From the NCBI RefSeq assembly GCF_017591425.1, contig NW_024465369.1:23342501-23406500 (forward strand): a stretch of DNA of 64,000 bases. Direction: 5' to 3'. The stretch is from Ochotona curzoniae (taxonomy: Eukaryota > Chordata > Mammalia > Lagomorpha > Ochotonidae). The first letter of the stretch is position 1. Every line of letters begins with the position of its first letter. Below the pieces are notes generated by a model. That model was given only the letters and a program-made list of their open reading frames with translations, was not told where the DNA came from and did no database searches. Shown here piece by piece: positions 51,137-62,760 of the stretch. Both the position numbers and the translations under genes were made by a program.

Positions 51137-52278
51137 ATACAGGAGGACAGGAGGAGGCTCGTTTCCTAATCCTGGAGACTCCCGGTACCTCACCAAGGAC
51201 TATCAGTATGGGCACCAAGGACCATATCCCAATTGTCAAGGAGATCACAGAGAATTGGAGTGCCCTTGTAGGCCGAGAACTCTGAGGTCAACCATTCCCT
51301 ATCAAATCTCTCACACTGGATGGAAGAGGCCCAGATTCTTCCTCACAGGATCTAATGCCATTGGAACAACAGCCAGGAGCCCTGACTGGTCCTCAGAAAC
51401 AGAACAGTTAACTTCCTTCAGGATTCGTGAGAGGAGCTTTCTCTGCTTCTTACTTAGTTCCAACTTTGACTCCCCACCCTCTCTTGCAATGACCATCAGG
51501 GTCACTCTGGAACTCCCAAAATTAGATCAGATAAACAGAGAGAGACCAATAGGGAAAGCTTAGAACAGACAGGAAAAAGTCAGCTTGTACCCCCATATAC
51601 CTTACTAGGTCAGACACAAAGTTTCTCCTCACTAAGGTATTGAAGATTTCTCTGTGCACTCCTCCTAAAACTGTTCTGCTCCGCAACCATTAACATATGG
51701 CTTGTTAGAGTTATAAGTCTGTTTGGACTACCCTAAAATTTGTGAAGTTCAGTAAAAATCATGCTTGAAATACTATAAGCCGTTAAATATAAAAACAAAA
51801 ATAGACACAAGACAGCTGAATAGTACCCTATAACCATTTTAAGATTTATTGCAGCCAGTTGTGTATAAATTAAAATTGAGATGTCAATGAAGTAGTTACA
51901 GGATGTGGTTAAGAACTTGTGTTTTCTACCATATTGATCCCTCAATATCATATCAGTTAACTTCATGATATTGTAAATTTCCATGTTTCTTCCTATTGTT
52001 GAAGTTGTATAGTGGCTTTTCATTGGAGGGAATGGTATTCTGCCAGGTCTACTTTCAGACCAAGGATGGTCTCCCAATGAAACTGTTGAATTTATCTGGA
52101 CAATAAGATGCTGGACTCTCTGCATGGTCCATGCCCGCAATGATGGAATTATGACTGTTTATGAGCTGTACTACTATAACAATATGGAGGAATTCAATAT
52201 GGGGAGAGGGCTTGGGAGGGTGCTGAGGGAATCCAAGAGCTTATGAAACTGTGTCATAAAATGAAATCATATAAAAAA
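51137..52278 (+). mobile_element. 5'-truncated L1 3' end, lagomorph type, sense
   Basis: About 1.14 kb with the same block order as 6713-7893: 'ggacaggaggaggct', 'agagaattggagtgccc', 'cttgttagagttataag', 'ggatgtggttaagaacttg', 'aaactgtgtcataaaatg' and an A8 tail. It is bounded by a 12-bp target-site duplication, so its extent is well defined. Only 3' UTR is present; no coding sequence. Confidence 0.8.
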
Positions 52279-52290
52279 AAGAAAATGGTT
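52279..52290. repeat. Target-site duplication, right copy
   Basis: 'aagaaaatggtt' directly after the A-rich tail; partner at 51125-51136. Confidence 0.75.
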
Positions 52291-52620
52291 GTGAAGTAAC
52301 AAGCAAGTATGGAAAATTTTAAAATCATGAATCATTATAGAACTATATAAATTAAAACCACAATGACATCCCAATAAGTACTCATTAGAATGGCTAAATT
52401 TTTTAAATCACATAGTTTTTACTACATGTGTAGTGATAGAACCATTTTGGAAAAATAGTTGATCTGCCACAGCTGAACATTAGCACCCCCTTTGACCTAG
52501 CAGTGCTGTGGTGAGGTATGTGCACCCAGCTGAAACAGACCTGTGCTATGAGACTGCTGTGAGATCAATGCATCGAGAGGCAGCTGTTCTCCATGGAATG
52601 CTTCTGAGTAATCTGGATGT
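52291..52620 (+). mobile_element. Old L1 fragment, right part
   Basis: 'attaaaaccacaatgacatc', 'ccaataagtactcattagaa' and 'tggctaaatt' are typical of the old L1 ORF2-end segment. It lies beyond the younger insertion. The segment order relative to 49870-51136 implies two old L1 pieces or a rearrangement. Confidence 0.6.
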
Positions 52621-52789
52621 CACTCAAACTGCACGAAGGTGTGGGCATTCTGGAAGAAATGCCAGGATGCTGGATATCCCACAGGGAATCATGGGCTTCT
52701 ACTTGCATTCTTCCTACCTGAGGATGCAGTCAAGGGAAGGGTTCCCTCTCACAGGCATCTCACCTGCTTCCTGCTGTATTGCTGCTCTT

Positions 52790-52977
52790 TCTTTGGAGCT
52801 GGTACTAGGATTGTACAGTTTGAATATTATCTGGCTTCAAAACTCATGAAGGATTTTATATCCCCAAATTCTTACACTAGTGATATTAAAAAGGCAGGAA
52901 CTTAAATCCGATTATGATATTACAGAGATGAGGCCTTTGGGAATGGATTAGACTGCATTAAGGTGCTGGGAAAACCA
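52790..52977 (+). mobile_element. MaLR-type LTR, left part (split by SINE)
   Basis: 'cagagatgaggcctttggga' and 'atggattagactgcattaag' follow the MST/MLT LTR pattern ('gggcctttgggaggtgattag'). It is interrupted at about 52978 by a SINE and resumes at 53241. Confidence 0.6.
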
Positions 52978-53240
52978 GTAATGGCACTTCAGGTTGAACC
53001 ACTCTCTGAAATGCCAGCATCCCAGATGAATGCCATTTCAAGTCCTAGCTGTTTCACTTTCCATCCATCTCTTTGTTAATGTGCCTAAGAAACCACTGAA
53101 GTAGGCCCAAGCAGCTATGGCCCTGCCACCCACATGGGAGACCAGTTGGAGTTCCAGACTCCTGGTTTTAGCTTGGCCCAGAGGTGGTCATTGTTGCTAA
53201 CTCTCTCGCTTTTAGGTAAATAGAATAATTTTTTTAAAGA
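52978..53240 (+). mobile_element. C-type SINE, sense
   Basis: 'gccagcatcccagatgaatg', 'gtgcctaagaaaccactgaa', 'ccacccacatgggagaccag', 'ttggagttccagactcctgg' and the end 'ttaggtaaatagaataa'. Inserted into a MaLR LTR. Confidence 0.78.
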
Positions 53241-53480
53241 ATAACCCATCATTGAATCCTGGTGGCCTTATATTGAGAGAGGTCACATAGACCAACACAA
53301 ACTCCTCATCTCTTGCTATGTAGTACTCTGGGGGGACTCTGCCAAAAGAAATGTTGAAGCTGGAAACTGATCTAATGGGACTTACTGATCTTGCACTGTG
53401 AACCTCCACAACTGTGAAGCAAATTTAATTCCCATTCTTAGTAAGCAAAACCTGCCTCAAATATTTTGCTTGAGTCTCAA
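53241..53480 (+). mobile_element. MaLR-type LTR, right part
   Basis: 'gtggccttatattgagagag', 'tcctcatctcttgctatgta', 'ggactctgccaaaagaaatg' and 'cctccacaactgtgaagcaa' follow the distal MST/MLT LTR consensus ('..cctccagaactgtgagctaa'). Confidence 0.65.
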
Positions 53481-54019
53481 AAAGCTGACAAATATTCATC
53501 ACTAAGCCCCCATGAACTGCAATTTCCAATTCAGAGAACCTTGCAACAGCATTGAAAGATTCTCAGAATCTCAGGAGATGCTTGGAGTCCACAGTGACCC
53601 AAGTCTGCTGGAGGAGCAGGAGACTGCATTACTCTTTGTCTCCTTGGGTTCTCCCCAGCTCACTGTGCTGCTGCGGAGTGCAGAAGGTTAACATGGGTAG
53701 GGCTGCTCGGAGCCCTACTCCTAACTCACCAGAAAAAGAATAACCAGAGCTAACATCCATGGTTAGCTGACCAATACTTTTGTTCTTAACATTCTATTAT
53801 TTCAGTACCATTGTTCCCCCTGTTTTGCTGAGTTTCACTAACTTGCTGGAGGTCATTTTCCCATGAAGTGGTAAAGTGGTATCCTTGTTCCTGACTCTAG
53901 AGTTCTCAACCAGATCCCTTGCATTGGATGCCTGGCAACGGCTATGTGGCTCTCCTGATGATGTCACTGTTGAACCTGAGAGGGGTTCATGAGGGAGTCA
54001 GATACTGAGAATGTTCCTT

Positions 54020-54405
54020 AGCTTGGATGCCACAAGCTGGGTAGTTTAAAACAACAGAAGTACATTGTTTCACTAGCTAGAGACCTGAAGTCTGCTGGGA
54101 TGTCAGCTGGTACTGTAATGTCAGGCGGTACTATAACGCTCCTTCCATTACCCACTGGGGAGATGCCATCCTTGCCTCTTCCTTGTTTTCCATGATACCA
54201 GCAATCCCTGGTGTCGTTCCATCTGCCTGAGCACCACTCCACTCTGCTTCCATGTCACACATATAGCTGTATTTCTTTTCCTCTTTGTACAAAAGCATCA
54301 GTCCTAAGGGACTATTCTGCTCCAGTAAGACCTCATATTAATGAATTTATATCCACAACAACAAATTCTGTGATTCTAGCTGTTATGTCTCTACCCTATC
54401 TTTTG
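54020..54405 (+). mobile_element. MLT1-like LTR
   Basis: 'ccacaagctgggtagtttaa', 'aacaacagaagtacattgtt', 'cctgaagtctgctgggatgt' and 'cagtaagacctcatattaat' follow the MLT1 order ('actgggtggcttaaacaacag..ctcattttaactta'). Confidence 0.65.
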
Positions 54406-54469
54406 GGAGGACATGATTCAATGTGCATCCCTGGGCTAGGCATCTTTTGGTTTCTTTAACCTTCATCCC

Positions 54470-54570
54470 TGAACAAGGCAAGTGAGTACCTTGCCTAATA
54501 ACAGAGGATGTAAATGGTGAAAGCAGGTCTTGACTAAAGCCAGTGCTCACTTTGTCCCACTAGGCCCCTG
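54470..54570 (-). repeat. MIR-like fragment, antisense
   Basis: 'gtgagtaccttgcctaataa' and 'tgactaaagccagtgctcac' weakly follow the reversed MIR centre. Confidence 0.3.
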
Positions 54571-54711
54571 TAGAAGAGCTGGTACAGATGCCAACAGCAG
54601 GTGAGGGTCACAATCTCATTAGAAAGTGAAGATGATAATGTCATAATGTGGTTAGAAAGTTAAGATGATAATGTCATATAAATATATATATCTACACACA
54701 GAGATCTGCAT

Positions 54712-54845
54712 AAGGGCAGTTCAAAAAGTTTATGGACATGGAATTAAAAGGCAAGGATAATTTGGAGTCAAATTTTTTAAATTCCTGCACTATTATTTTT
54801 TCATAATACATATTTTTCCATTAAATTTTGAACACTCTCTTACAG
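54712..54845 (+). mobile_element. Mariner-like MITE copy
   Basis: 'gggcagttcaaaaagtttat', 'ggacatggaattaaaaggca' and 'tttttcataatacatatttt', ending 'ccattaaattttgaacactc'. Both inverted ends are visible. Confidence 0.6.
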
Positions 54846-55967
54846 GGACCTTCCTACCCAATGCAAAAAAGAGAGAAAGAAACAGGTTTCTGTGTGTAAT
54901 GATTTTCAGACTCAAAGGCTGCATCTTGAAAGAAATGTAGGTAGTAAAAACATAAAAAAAAATCCCAAGGGACTGTAGCATGCTATTTTTCTGATCAAAA
55001 GAAAACAGCTCTTTGCTGGTGAAAACTCACTTTGGTGAGGTTGGGTGTGCATCCTACAGAGCTAGGGGAGGGCTATGTCTGCTGAAATCAGTCTTCCTTC
55101 TGAAGGCAATCAGAAAAGGCTTTCTACCCGTGAGGTCTTTCATTCTTGTGGGGTTTTATTCTGCTGGTTCTCATGTTCATTATCCATAAATGCAGGGCTC
55201 CAAGTATTATGCAAAAGTTTACCCTTAGGCTCAACCGTGTTACTGGGACATCTAGGATTCCAAAAAGATCATGTAATTGTTTCTGGCACAAGGATAGCTG
55301 GAATGTCTGTCTCTGCGTTGCATGAGACCTGCTCTGCCTTCCAGCTTTTAGTTGTCAGCAGTCAGCAACCAGGCAGGTAGCGATGGGAGTGTACTAATTA
55401 AATCAGCTGCTTGATCTCGAAGTCTGTACCAGCAATGACTAGGTCCTCGGCTTAGGAACTTTTGAGCACTACCTGTCTTTCTCCCTGCCTGCTTGGAATG
55501 TAATTATCTTGTCAGCCAAAAAAAAAAAAACCCACAGCTGAATGAGTGCTTGGCAGCACTTACAAAAGTGATAAGGAAAGACGAATGGACCCATAGTGCA
55601 TGACTGTTCTGAGACAAACAAATGCACAGGGAAGCATTGGAGAATGGAAACCGGGAGAACAAAGAGACTGCCTTGAGTATCTGCTGCTGAGGACGCTTCA
55701 GATCTTCTCTTAATGAGATTAGCCTGCCTTTGGAGAGCAGGTGGCAGGGGAGCATAAGCCCCACAGCTTTAGAGAGCTCTTGTAAAATGGCAAGCAGTGT
55801 GGGGTTCAGGAGCAGCCCCTTGTGTCCTGCAGACCAAACGGCAGGTAATAAAACTTTGAAGGATGACTAGCAGGAAGGCAACAAAGGGGACAAGGAAATA
55901 GCAGGCAGGCGTATGTGTCAGGACTGCTACAGAGCATTCTCTTGGGGCCTGGAAAGTAGACGGGCAG

Positions 55968-56235
55968 CAAAGGCATCCCAGGAGCTTGTCAGCAATGCAG
56001 ACTCTCAGACCCTGGCCCAGACCTTCTGAATCATTGTCTGCATTTCAACAGGATCCCAGGTGACCCCATACACCAGAGGAAATTTTAAATACCACTGGAT
56101 CTCTGTCCCAGAGAAACCAGATTGATCCCATTAGGGTACAGCCTGGGCATGGGGCTATTTATTTTTGTTTATTTTTTTTTCTTCAAATCTTTCTAGGTGA
56201 ATTCAATAGGCATCAGCGTCTGAGTACCACTGCTA
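55968..56235 (+). mobile_element. MER5A-like DNA transposon remnants
   Basis: 'aggagcttgtcagcaatgca', 'gactctcagaccctggccca', 'gaccttctgaatcattgtct' and 'aacaggatcccaggtgaccc' follow MER5A. A second end-like block, 'gcgtctgagtaccactgcta', lies at 56217-56237. Confidence 0.75.
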
Positions 56236-56444
56236 GAAGGGTGTCCAGGAGGGCCGGTGGCCATTTGGTAAGGAGAAGTGTTATAGTTTTAAACCTTTAT
56301 GACCATTATTCATATTGGATTTTCTGCCTGCTGTACACTGGAGACACATATACTTGGTATTGAAAGTGAGAGTTTTAAAAAAACTTTTAAATAAGTGTTA
56401 GACAAAAGCCTAGGATTCTGTTGTGTTTAATGGCTTGTTTGTTT

Positions 56445-56722
56445 TTGGTTTGAGATGCAGACAGAGACTATATTCTCGTGTACTTGTTCACTCACCCAGA
56501 GACCTGCCATGGTTAGACTGCTTTAGGCTCAAGTCCAGGTCTCCTGTGAGAGTGGCAAGGACCCACCCACTGGGGCCATCTCCACTGCCTCCCAGGCCCT
56601 GAAGGAACAGGAGTTGGAGCTGGAGTTGGAAGCAGAGCCTGGAGCTGATCTCAGAGTCTCTGACAGGAACAGTGAGCATTTGAACTGGCATCTTAACTGC
56701 TTAGGTCACATTGCCCACCCAC
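56445..56722 (-). mobile_element. C-type SINE (older subfamily), antisense
   Basis: 'tttgagatgcagacagagac', 'acttgttcactcacccagag', 'ttgaactggcatcttaactg' and 'taggtcacattgcccaccc'. Diverged, with a short internal repeat of 'ggagttggagctgg' at about 56605-56630. Confidence 0.7.
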
Positions 56723-58479
56723 ATGTGGCACTTTTCAAGTCCTCCTTCCTTGGAGTGGCACTAGAAGCACTTGAACAATCTGTGTCCTCTACTTCTCATA
56801 CTCTGTCGCCTTCTCCTCCAGCAAGCTGCAGGGTAGCTGGCCTCCTCGCAGTTTCTCAGACATGCTGTGAGCACTGAGTGTTTTATGGCTAAGTTGGATT
56901 TAAGTTTCAGGAAAACAAAGCAAATGTCCTAAAAGAAGTATCTCCCAAATGTCACCTGGGCAATGCTTGTACTAAAAACTTTTGTTTATTTGCAATTCAA
57001 ATTTAGTTAGACATCCTGTATTTTTATGTATAAAATCTGGCAACCTAATAGAATGCATAAATGAAGTTTGCCCAAACTACTCAATTTCACCAGCTCATTT
57101 CCAACATTGTTTGCTTTCTGAAGATTTAATATTGCAGGGGCAATTAAATATTTGAAGCTGTCTTGCAATTAATAGTAGCCCCTGTAGTAGTATATTTTAG
57201 ACTCCCTGAGATAATAAAACATTAAATTAATATATATAATAGTCTCCAAATCTTGTGTACTGTGGGTGTTTTTGTAACTCATCCCTTGGGCTTTGATGCC
57301 ACATGTAAGTGTTTGAAAATCTGTGCCATGAGGAAAATGCTAGATTGCTATTCTGCTCTGTATGGTGAGCCAAGCTGGGGTGAGGATAGCTGTGATCTGG
57401 GCCATCATCAAAGACACCAATGCTGAGAGGCCAACTTGCCTCTGGTGCCAGGTGAGTGAAAAAACAGGACTCCTTTTGTCCTGGGTGAGCCAGAGAAGGC
57501 ATCCAGCAGGTCGCACAACTCTGAATGTTTTGCAGTCCATAGAGGAATGTTGTTCAGAAATACGTAGAGCTTCCCAAGGGGGTGCTTTCAGGAATAAGAA
57601 AATGGATTGTAGAAATTATGAGTGGATCTTATTAAAATCATAACATGAAAATGTAAGATCATAAATATAATGCAAAACAACCCAGCAGGTTGTAAGGTGG
57701 TAGCCTGGGTTTAGGGACTCCTGGTGGGGATGCTTAAGTTGCTTTTATTTTGAAGCAGACATCCTATTAATATTACAACCAGAGACTCAGAATTTTATAG
57801 GTTGATCTTGCTTTCATCTAACATTATTTTTGTCAGTAAAAGTGACTGGTGCATAACTACATGCAATTTAATTTTTCTGCCTTTATAAGATTGTAAAAAA
57901 ATAAACAAATCTAAAAGTTTTTTGAACATACTTAATATGTATAGTACGATGCCAATTATGCTAAAAGATGTAAATGTATGCAAAGAAAAAAGACTGAGGA
58001 GACTTCATGCTCAAATGTCAACGGTGGTTAGCGATGATGTCTGAGTGATGAGTTTATGATCTTTCATTTCTTCGTTGTGTTTTTCTGAAACTGCCCCCAC
58101 TCCTTTTAATAAATAGCATGTACTGTAATTTTATAACCAGAAAAGGAGTAATTCAAAGTTTTGTTTTGACCACACTTTAACACAGTATTGTTGTTGGGAG
58201 CTTAGTGGATGCAACTGCATAGGATGACAACCTGTACAAACGCAGGAATATGCAAGGTGCCATGTGCCTAAGATCCAGGGCTGCACTTCTTCACAGAGCT
58301 CTCCAGTGGAGAGTTCATGTGCAAGGAGCTGCAGAGCTGCAATATCTGGAGGTGGCACAATCAGGTGTCACCTGGTGCCCACAAGTTCAGAATGTGCACA
58401 GAGCCAAATGTAAGGGCACTTTCACAAACAAATGGGGAAATGCAATTTAAATGATTAATGTGCATTCTATAGCCAAAAA

Positions 58480-58622
58480 AGAGAATTGCACGCATATAGG
58501 TTTTTTTTGGTTAAAAAAAATCTCAAGCAAAAAATCAAGACAAACTATGCATGAGTGATGATTTTTTGGCACCAAAATGTATATTTTAATCTCATTTTCC
58601 ATGAACTTTTTTGAACCATTCT
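58480..58622 (+). mobile_element. Mariner-like MITE copy
   Basis: 'aactatgcatgagtgatgat', 'tttttggcaccaaaatgtat', 'attttaatctcattttccat' and 'gaacttttttgaacc' give the right half of the family. Confidence 0.6.
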
Positions 58623-58837
58623 CATTATTTAGAAGTATGTCATTATAATAAACCGTGGTCTGTGTTACAGCTCCTGCCCCACAATTCCACTTTGGTGGGC
58701 ACTGGAGACAATGATTGCCATGGTCCGTGGTTGGCCAAGGGCATCATGCTTGTGGACCAGCGGAGGGTCTGTTCTGGGCACTCTGAGATTCAGTAATCCA
58801 CAAAATCCAAATGTCTCTTTTTCCTCAAACCTACACA

Positions 58838-59113
58838 TCTTTTAAAAATTTATTTGAAAGGGAATGAAAGTGAAAGAAAAAGAGAGGAGGTTTCTGGGTT
58901 CATTGTTTTATTGCCCAGATGCCTGCCAGGGCTGAGACTGGCCCAGGCTCAATTGAGGTCTCCCACTACTTGAGCCATCACCTGCTGTCTTCCACAGTGT
59001 GCGTTAGCAGGAAACTCTACAAGAACAGAGCTAGCACTTGAGCTCAAGAGCTCTGACATGCAATGCAGGCATCCCAAGCAGCATGCTAGTCACTACCCTA
59101 AGTGACCAGCCCT
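58838..59113 (-). mobile_element. C-type SINE (older subfamily), antisense
   Basis: 'cttttaaaaatttatttgaa', 'gcccagatgcctgccagggc', 'tgaggtctcccactacttga', 'gcaggcatcccaagcagcat' and 'agtgaccagcccta'. Near full length. Confidence 0.83.
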
Positions 59114-59399
59114 ATACATCATAAAATTGTTCTAGTCTTCTGAACTAACCCAACTAAAGAGTAACAGTAAAGGCGTCTATGTCAAGGGCTTCCTGGCCTT
59201 GAAATATCTTGTCATTTATAAGAATTCCTGTATTGGTTCACATGACAGTCAGCTCTGTTCCACCCTTGGGCTCTGTGCTGTCAAAGGCATTTTTTTAAAT
59301 GGGTTACTTCTTTAATTTTTTTTCTCTGGTGCCCTAATGGCTAGCAATTGACACATTCTTTCATGGTAGATGCCCACAGCCCACTTATCTTGATGTTGA

Positions 59400-59520
59400 G
59401 GCTATAGACGTAGGTCGTCAGAATTCAAATCCTACTTCTCAGGAGCAACTTAGCCTTTCTGGTTTCTTAGCCCTAAGATGGAAATCATGTGATACAAGCA
59501 GTAGGTATTTAAGCCTTAAT
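59400..59520 (+). repeat. MIR-like fragment
   Basis: 'cagaattcaaatcctacttc', 'gcaacttagcctttctggtt' and 'tcttagccctaagatggaaa' follow the MIR core. Confidence 0.6.
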
Positions 59521-60096
59521 CCCTACATTGTCACTTAACAAGCTCTTAGCTCACATTCCTTGCTACCCCATTGCTGTCATTGTCATGGGTATACACCCTC
59601 CTGGCCCTCGGTTTTCACCCCTGTGAATTGAAAGACTTGGCACAACACTGTAACACTGTTGGCAGCAAATTGGTGTGCAAATTACTTCACTGCTCCCTCT
59701 CACAAAAAATGTTAACTACAAATGAGTAAAAGCACCAAAAGACAGGGGAATGCTGGCCCCTCAGCAAAACTCTTAAATTTTTGAATCATCTATGAGACTT
59801 TGGGAAGAAAGTAGTGTCTTATTCTGTCTCATGGTCCAAACTGGCCTGGCATATAGGTGTTGCTTATGAAATGTTTGGTGAGTGAATGGATGACTGTGCA
59901 ATCAGTAGTATTTTGGTTCAATGTGACATTAGCCTTTCCTGTGGTTGTGTAACTTTTGAAACTTGTAGATCTTGTACTGATGAAAGCCCATTTTTATATT
60001 TCAGCTTTGGTTGACCTGATAGATATCTCATTAAGGCCTTGTTTTCCTTTGTGTTTGTTTTCTCAATCATGAGGCTTCATATTCTTTTTGTAACAA

Positions 60097-60413
60097 TTTA
60101 TTTTTTAAATTTATTTAAAAATTGGAGCTACAGAAAGAGGAAAGACAAAGAACCTTCTATCTACTGTTTCACTTCCCAGATGGCTGCAACAGCCAGGGCT
60201 GGGTCAGGCCAAAACCAGGAACCAGAAGCCTCTCCCAGTTCTCCCATATGGATATTGCAGGGGACCCATATTTGGGCCATCTTCTGCTGCTGTTCCTAGG
60301 GATATTAGCAGGGAGCTGGATTAGAAGTGGAACAGCCAGAACATGACCAGTGCCCATATGGGTTACCATTGTGGCAGGTAGTGGCCTTACATGCAGTGCC
60401 ACAATGTTGGCCT
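60097..60413 (-). mobile_element. Lagomorph C-type SINE, antisense
   Basis: 'ttttttaaatttatttaaaa', 'ttcacttcccagatggctgc', 'attagcagggagctggatta', 'gtgcccatatgggttaccat' and 'gtgccacaatgttggcc'. Confidence 0.84.
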
Positions 60414-61259
60414 GAGATTTTGTGTTCTTTAGAAGAACGCTGTGGGAGATCTATGGGGTAACCACTGATGATTTTTTTTCATGGTTGGGATTTCTTCTTT
60501 ACTCTGGAAACATCTGCTTAACAACGCTGCCTGGTATTCTGAGGTCAGGGGCTTTATTTCCAAATCTTGCCTCTCCAAGGCATATTTCTATTAATGAGGA
60601 ACATGTAGGGAGCAGGTCCTCTTGCCTTTGTTCTGAGATATTATCAGTTAAGGAGCAATCGAAATCTTTTCCATTCCACTTGAATTAAAATCAGTTTGCT
60701 AAGTCCATAGAAATGCCTTGTAATTTAGAAGTTGTCTTTTTAATTCATAAAAGATTTTATGGTCACAAAAAAAATCGTGAGTTAAGAATATCCCATTAGC
60801 AGATGGGATAGACAGCACAAAGAACAACTTTCTAGGCCATTGCCCTGCATTTAGCTATGTGGCAGCTAGCTGAACGTTGTCTCTGGAGACCCTCCAGGCT
60901 CTCAGACACTGGAGATTCTGGATTGAGTTCCTAACGCTGAGCTTCAGCCCGATCAAGCTGGATTGGTGTGAGCATCTGAGGAGCAAACCAGTAGAATGAA
61001 ACACTCTCAAACAAACGATATGAAATAAAGCAATGAGAGAAGAGCAAAGGTCTTCAATTTTTACTTTTCCCTCTCATTTTTTCTGTCTCCTTTTCTGTCT
61101 TGCTGTCGTAAAAGGCTCTAAATATCAAGAAGGAAGAAGAGGCAAACTAAAAACTGGGTTATGGAGTCCAGAAACACTGAAACTTGTACATGGCAGAAGA
61201 TTTTCACAAACCACCCAAGAACATCAGGCTTATTGCATATGAGGGAACTTCAGACAGGT

Positions 61260-61350
61260 CAATTGTCTAGTCTCTGAAGTGAAGTTTTTTTCACCAAAAT
61301 GAACAGAGTTTGAGTTATTTTTCCACCAACTTTTTGAAGCCCCTTCATGT
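61260..61350 (+). mobile_element. Mariner-like MITE fragment
   Basis: 'tttttttcaccaaaatgaac', 'gttatttttccaccaacttt' and 'ttgaagccccttcatgtt' represent the right terminal portion only. Confidence 0.5.
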
Positions 61351-61487
61351 TACAACTGCCCTTTATGCTTGTCTTTAGATCAAACATTCAACAATGAGAT
61401 GAACGAGTAGTTAGGGGTTTCCTTCCATGGGCTCCTCAGACGGCTGTGGATCTTCTCCAAAAGACTGGTTCAAGACCAGAGCAGAGG

Positions 61488-61610
61488 GGACTGGTGTCAT
61501 GGTGCACTGGGTTAAGCTTAAGCCTGCATCACTGGTATCCCATATGAACGAACTGTTATTAAGTCTCAGCTGCTCCGCTTCCACTCTACTGGCTCACGGT
61601 AAATGGTCTT
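61488..61610 (+). mobile_element. C-type SINE, sense, 3'-truncated
   Basis: 'ggtgcactgggttaagctta', 'ggtatcccatatgaacgaac' and 'agctgctccgcttccactct' give the head half. The body ends near 61610. Confidence 0.6.
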
Positions 61611-61722
61611 CCTCAGCCCTAACTAGTACTTGTAACCCAGACTCAAAGTCCTTGTTTAGAATATCAATTTTAGAAAAGAGGAGGTACTCTTATTGTGTTT
61701 TTATTCATTCAATAAATATTAG

Positions 61723-62045
61723 GACAGGCGTTTGACATGATAGTTTAGATACCATAGGAGACACCCGCGTCCCACACTGGAGTGACTGGGTTCAACTCTC
61801 AGCCCCACCTGAGATTCCAGCTTCCTGACGATGTGTACCTGAGAGGCATGAGGGGATGACTCCTGTATGTGGGTCCCTGACACCTCTGTGCAAGATCTGC
61901 AGGGAGTTCCAAACTGCTGGCTTTAGACTGGCCCGGCTGTTGCAGACATTTTGGAAAATAGATGAAAGATTTTTCTTTTTTTTATTTGCCCCTCTTCCTT
62001 TCTTTATTTTTTTAACCTTCCAGATAAATGAATAAATATTAAAAT
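61723..62045 (+). mobile_element. C-type SINE (older subfamily), sense
   Basis: 'aggcgtttgacatgatagtt', 'cacccgcgtcccacactgga', 'gggttcaactctcagcccca', 'ggcccggctgttgcagacat' and the tail 'ccagataaatgaataaatat'. Confidence 0.75.
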
Positions 62046-62059
62046 TTTAAATTTAATTG

Positions 62060-62760
62060 ACTCAAAATATTTAATGGGAATTTACTGTGATTCAATTGAC
62101 TTAAAAGATGAAAAACAAGATGAGCAAAACCCACCGATCTAAAAACTTAAAGAGCTAATAATTGAGGCTGTTCATCTCTAGGTGTAAAATCCTGCTTTGC
62201 CCCTGGTCTGAATGCTGTCAGACATCACTCAGTGGTCGCAGACACTGACGAGTAGACTGCAAGAATCTCCTGCGGGTCTTGTTCTTGTCTTTCTAAGTGC
62301 TGTGTTTCAGCATGACATCATAAATACCAGGTCTTATCATAATTATTGTAATTAACTTCACAAAAGTTGCCTTCTCCAGCCAGATGTAAACATTTTGAAA
62401 AGATACAGGGTATATTAAAGTTTTGCAAATAACCCAAGGTGATTAATAATAGGGTTTGACAATGTGGTGAGGAACACTGCTTTTCATCTCACTGTCTCTA
62501 AGGCTAGTCGGATTAGACAATGGGGGTTTAGCAGCCTGATACTATCTTAATGTAAATTAACAGTAAACTCTTAAAAACAACAGAGGAGATACAAATTTTT
62601 TTTATCTTGCGTAATTGAATCCTGATTCAAAATGATATTTAGCACTAGAATGTAATATGCTACCCACTGCTCTGTCGATTATCTATCATTATGTTTTGAA
62701 CCCTGTAATTGGACAAACAGGAAACTATTCATAATAATAAGTTTGTTCAAAATCATCTCT
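62060..62760. other. Repeat-poor AT-rich tract, possible conserved non-coding element
   Basis: No SINE, L1 or simple repeat is recognised. The tract has several homeodomain-like cores ('taatta', 'attaat') in 'atcataattattgtaattaa', 'aaggtgattaataatagggt' and 'taatgtaaattaacag'. It sits between a SINE-dense block and the window end. Enhancer function is only a guess. Confidence 0.2.
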
